Below are positions 60,338 to 64,000 of a stretch of 64,000 nt of DNA, in pieces (position 1 is the first letter of the stretch; each line of letters opens with the position of its first letter). The notes under the pieces are model-generated. The model was given only the letters and a program-made list of their open reading frames with translations. It was not told where the DNA came from and did no database searches. The position numbers and the translations under genes were made by a program. Origin of the DNA: Bigelowiella natans CCMP2755. Taxonomy: Eukaryota; Cercozoa; Chlorarachniophyceae. The stretch covers positions 26,001 to 90,000 of the forward strand of contig ADNK01001326.1 in NCBI GenBank assembly GCA_000320545.1. Direction: 5' to 3'.

Positions 60338-60986
60338 TATTCTTCTCCCACGGAGGTATTTGAGTTTATTGTCGCTACCATTTGTTGACTATCTACTGTC
60401 ATCCAGTAAAAATGATCTTATGTAGTTGCTGTACGTACGATAACAGCAGCCTGACGCCTGACTACTTTTCCTCCTCCTCCTCTCATCATCATAGTCATTG
60501 GCAGTAGATCAATACCGACGATGACGATGACGAGCTTGCTCCTGGGAATATCGATTGTTAGGAGTACAGGAGGAAGGAATAAGAAACACAACACAGGGGG
60601 TTTCTAGGGCTACGTCTTGATGATAATCATGATAATCATGATGATGATGATGATGATGATGACCTTTTGGTGCACACAGCTAGACAGACCTATCATCCAT
60701 CATCACTTTCAATCATCCGTCATGCGAGCTCCTCCTGCTGAAATGAATCATAATGCAACTGTTGTCGACCAAATAACCAAGATTTCTTTTAAACGACACA
60801 CTTCTAATCACATCGAAGAACGAAATACCCTACATTTTTATTGCCGTCAAAGATTTCGTGAAATAATTTTATTATCATGCGAGCGACGCTGAGCGTGCAG
60901 TACTTATTATATTTAAGATAGAAAGTGGCTCAGGTGTTGTCGTACCTAAGAAACAGTCTACACTGAAGTTGCAGAATGTAATTTTT
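60338..60986. promoter_or_regulatory. Divergent intergenic region, possible 5' exon
   Basis: About 650 bases between the F-box start (-) and the first supported + exon at 60987. It holds a GATGAT run (about 60635-60661) and an open + frame (60722-60892, MRAPPAEMNHNATVVDQITK) that may be a 5' exon of the downstream gene. No core promoter motif is recognised. Confidence 0.4.
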
Positions 60987-61581
60987 CTGTTTCAGTTGTC
61001 GCAGGGGAATAATTACCTGCATTTCTGTTCGCGGGAAACAATACGTGTTGTACGGATGATGGTGATGGGGTGGGCAAAGCTCCTCAGTTGCGAACTTCCG
61101 AACCAGCTGCAAGTTGCAAGCTGCTGATGATGGCATCCTACTAGGATGATGGCCAGAACACGAATTTCGGTGGAACGTTAGACTTCTTCATGATCCAAAT
61201 AAGTTCTCCTTCTTACAAGTAAATCCTGTTAACTCCAGCACTTGCCTCGTTCTGTACTATGATGGCAAAGCTAGGAAGCCAAGAGCTGCGATGTCATTTC
61301 ATGCGTAGGATTGCAGCGCTTCTGGGTATTATCATATTGGTGGCTCATAGTGGTCACAATAGAACACCAAATAGACCAACAGACAAACGAGATCCCAGGC
61401 TGCGTTACCAGGGTTCCTTTGAGGCAGCAACATCGACAGGAGCGGGGGGAGAGAGAACACGAGCAAGGGGGGGCTGGAGGGTGTCTGCCTATCCAAATAG
61501 AAGAATTTTAGAAGGCAATTCAGTAGAGACGGATAGGAGCACAGCTTCTATTGCGACAAACAGTAGAATCAACTACACACA

Positions 61582-61614
<33 letters not shown>

Positions 61615-62280
61615 AAGAGTGATGCTACAACACTTAAAGAAGAGCGGCCAGCATAGCAGTACCCGCGAAGATCCATCGTCCCCCTGTTCTTATTTGTCTG
61701 GAGCAGCTTTAACTGAGAAAGCTATTCTGAAAATAGTGGAGGTTGACTCAGTGACTTCAAAGCCAAGACTGGTTTCTACCAAACAACTTGAGGAGAAGAG
61801 TAGTAGTAATCTCTTGAAAGATGATCTTCTTCCCATTCCCGTCATATTAAGTATTGGAAGAGGTGCTTCTGGCTTGAAGATGTTAGGCAGAATCTACGGG
61901 GATAGCAGTCCTTCATCTTTGGATATGGAGATGAAGAAGCAACCTGATAATGATGATAGAGAGAGAGAGAAAGAGAAGACCACGCAAGGCGCGTTATATA
62001 CGTGGAGAGTCCGGTACCACACGCATTTCACATGTATAGCCACTCAGAGTTTGCAAACTTATTATTCTATCACACATAGAGGCCACAATGGCGGATCATG
62101 TCTTATCCTTCACGCAGATCTGGACCAGATAAGGTGTAGTTGTTTGGGAATTACCACTACTACTCATAGTTCAAGAAGGAGCAGTTTTTATCTAACCATA
62201 CGATGCGATGTCATTCCTAGCTATCATATAGATTGTGATATTGTATTTAGTTTTTTTGAACTATTTTATGTCTAGATCAG

Positions 62281-62347
<67 letters not shown>

Positions 62348-63947
62348 TGTTCCCTTGATGTAAATCCCGCTTCCTCTTTTCTTTCTTCTTCTTCTTCTTC
62401 TTCTTCTTTGTTCCGGTGGCAGATCGAGTCCCTCGTTCCAAAATGTTCTGCGGGGGCTTGCATATGCTTCTAACCTGATTGTGTTCCACCATGAGGCAAA
62501 GTCACATCGCGACAGAGATGAGGAGCCAAATTGCTTGCAGGATGATGATAATGATGGATTTGGCATAACTCTAGCCCTCAAAACGGTTACTTTTGCCTCG
62601 CAACCCACATGACAAAATATTTGCGTAGCACACGGGGATGTATGTGTGTATGTATGTATGTATGTATGTATGCATGTATGGATGGATAATGTCAAAAAAC
62701 CACCCATAGAGCACAAACACTAAGTCGATCATCATCTTTTTTGGCGTCGTTGATGGTCTTTCTCTCTCTTCCTCCTCCTCCTGGTCTTAACTACTAGTTG
62801 GTATCAATCTTCTCTACTCCTGCCGCTACTACTACAACTACCAAAACGACAATGATGGAGAGAATGCGACCTGGGCGATCAGAAGAAGAAGAAGAGTCCT
62901 TCAAGAAGCAGCAGCTTCCTCCCTTGCTTTGGGCTTTTGATGTACGAAAGCACCAACGAAGGTATAAAGTATGGTAGTAGTACAGGCTCGTTATGTGTTG
63001 GTTTTGCACAACAGAATTTCGTGGATTTTGGTGGTATTGCTTTTGATCTGTATGTGTTGTTTATGATGATGATTGTGATGATGATAATGATAATTGATGG
63101 GGTTGATGGTTGCTCTAATATGAATTACATCAGCGACAACGAGTATGATGATCATGATGATTATTAGACGATGATGCTGTAATGATGATGATAATGGTGC
63201 TGATGATCTGCCTGCTATCAAACACCAAACACACTAAACAGCAAACGTAAATTTGATGCATTGTTAATTTGGAGTAGAAACATGTAGTAGTACCGTGGTC
63301 ATTGTTGTTATCTTCTTTCTTTTCCATAATCCACAATAACCATTATCCAACAAGCTACGGCTGGCCTCTGCAAGATCCTGGGATGCTGCCACTAGAACTA
63401 GAGCGGGTAAATATCTAGTAGTAATGGTAGTAGTAGTAGTAGTAGTAGTAGTAGTATTCATCTTTGATGAGTTATCAGTTAGCATCTTTGGCTGCTGCTG
63501 TTGCATTTGTTATTGGAATGTATAATAAATAATAGTAGTAATAAAAATGATAATGATGAAAATAATGCGGGGATAGGTAGTAGTATATGGTGGTGTTGTT
63601 AGAAATGATGATGCTATCATTCCTAAGACATTTTCATCGTTACCACCACCACCACCGACATGATCATTATTATCAAGATACTTCTTCCCATACAGTTATC
63701 ATTGAAAACAACACAAACAATACCATCACCTCTAGTAGCAAATATAATGGAGGGAATAGCAAAAAGGAGCAGCTATAAACTTGTAGTTATTACTATTATA
63801 CATTCCATATCCTATTATTATTATTGTTATTATGATTCTTCACAATTATGTTCGTCGTACTTATGGTTTTTGCCCTCTCCTCCTCCTCCTCCTCCTCCTC
63901 CTCGTTCAGATACTGACCTCCCACATGACCTCATACTCAAAGCTTGG

Positions 63948-63980
<33 letters not shown>

Positions 63981-64000
63981 CGGCGATAGTAGTGAATATG
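60987..64000 (+). CDS. Unidentified multi-exon gene, truncated by the window end
   Basis: Exons in phase: 61145-61218 (NFGGTLDFFMIQISSPSY) to 61239-61304 (TCLVLYYDGKARKPRAAMSF) to 61351 onward (GHNRTPNRPTDKRDPRLRYQ), with a 46-nt intron at 61305-61350. Further + exons: about 61400-62000 (low-complexity Ser/Arg and KIVEVDSVTSKPRLVSTKQL), 62424-62584 (GLAYASNLIVFHHEAKSHRD), 62815-62961 (SFKKQQLPPLLWAFDVRKHQ), 63340-63410 (YPTSYGWPLQDPGMLPLELE) and 63909 onward, an AAC run coding poly-Asn after HMTSYSKLG (the frame chosen keeps phase 0). An upstream exon at 60987-61100 (LSQGNNYLHFCSRETIRVV) is weaker. No family is recognised. Introns hold (AT)n-(GT)n, (CTT)n and GTA tracts. The 3' end is outside the window. 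Confidence 0.5.
62278..62343. repeat. Compound microsatellite (AT)n-(GT)n
   Basis: About 28 bases of TA are followed by a short spacer and about 32 bases of TG. Confidence 0.95.

Overview
This window is nuclear DNA from an intron-rich eukaryote, most likely a free-living protist. Genes are split into many short exons by GT-AG introns, mostly about 45-300 nt, which often carry long microsatellites: (AT)n, (TC)n, (GT)n, and GTA, GAA and GAT triplets. Joining exons so that reading phase is kept across every junction gives seven fully modelled genes and one near-complete one. No rRNA, tRNA or CRISPR array was recognised. The lineage cannot be fixed from sequence alone. A tubulin-modifying ligase and an Sfi1-like protein suggest a centriole or flagellum, and an FLZ-type zinc finger, best known from plants, may hint at algal ancestry. 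A chlorarachniophyte-like or other intron-rich alga would fit, but this is only a guess.

Layout: 0-3 kb, 3' part of an unknown + gene; 3-4.4 kb, repeat-rich gap; 4.6-10 kb, an unknown multi-exon + gene; 10-12.6 kb, repeat island with a retrotransposon ORF remnant; 12.6-14.1 kb (-), WD40 protein; 14.4-14.9 kb, weak + exons; 15.4-16.2 kb (+), FLZ zinc-finger protein; 16.2-18.2 kb, repeat island; 18.2-22.8 kb (-), tubulin-tyrosine-ligase-like polyglutamylase (14 exons, 899 aa); 23.6-27.2 kb (+), phosphatidylserine synthase (16 exons, 464 aa); 27.2-28.3 kb, repeat island; 28.3-30.2 kb (-), Orai-like Ca2+ channel (3 exons, 531 aa); 30.9-37.7 kb (+), CD36/LIMP-2-like receptor (22 exons, 771 aa); 37.7-39.2 kb, repeat island; 39.2-41.7 kb (-), unassigned gene; 42.1-42.9 kb, repeat island; 42.9-45.1 kb (-), cytosolic lysyl-tRNA synthetase (7 exons, 594 aa); 45.9-47.6 kb (+), ankyrin-type protein (10 exons, 323 aa); 47.6-48.9 kb, repeat island; 48.9-54.1 kb, two unassigned - genes and weak + exons; 54.6-57.4 kb (+), Sfi1-like coiled-coil protein; 57.4-58.7 kb, repeat island; 58.7-60.3 kb (-), F-box protein (450 aa); 61-64 kb (+), an unknown gene running off the end.

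The genes are mostly housekeeping and membrane functions, with no sign of a functional cluster. Two themes recur. Several neighbours are divergent pairs sharing about 0.7-0.8 kb. The repeat islands sit almost entirely in gaps between converging 3' ends. The islands share a short 3'-tail repeat that also ends a LINE-like ORF remnant, and a 12-bp palindrome, CATGCTAGCATG, found seven times and seen only in islands. Together these look like a dispersed family of LINE/SINE-type elements.
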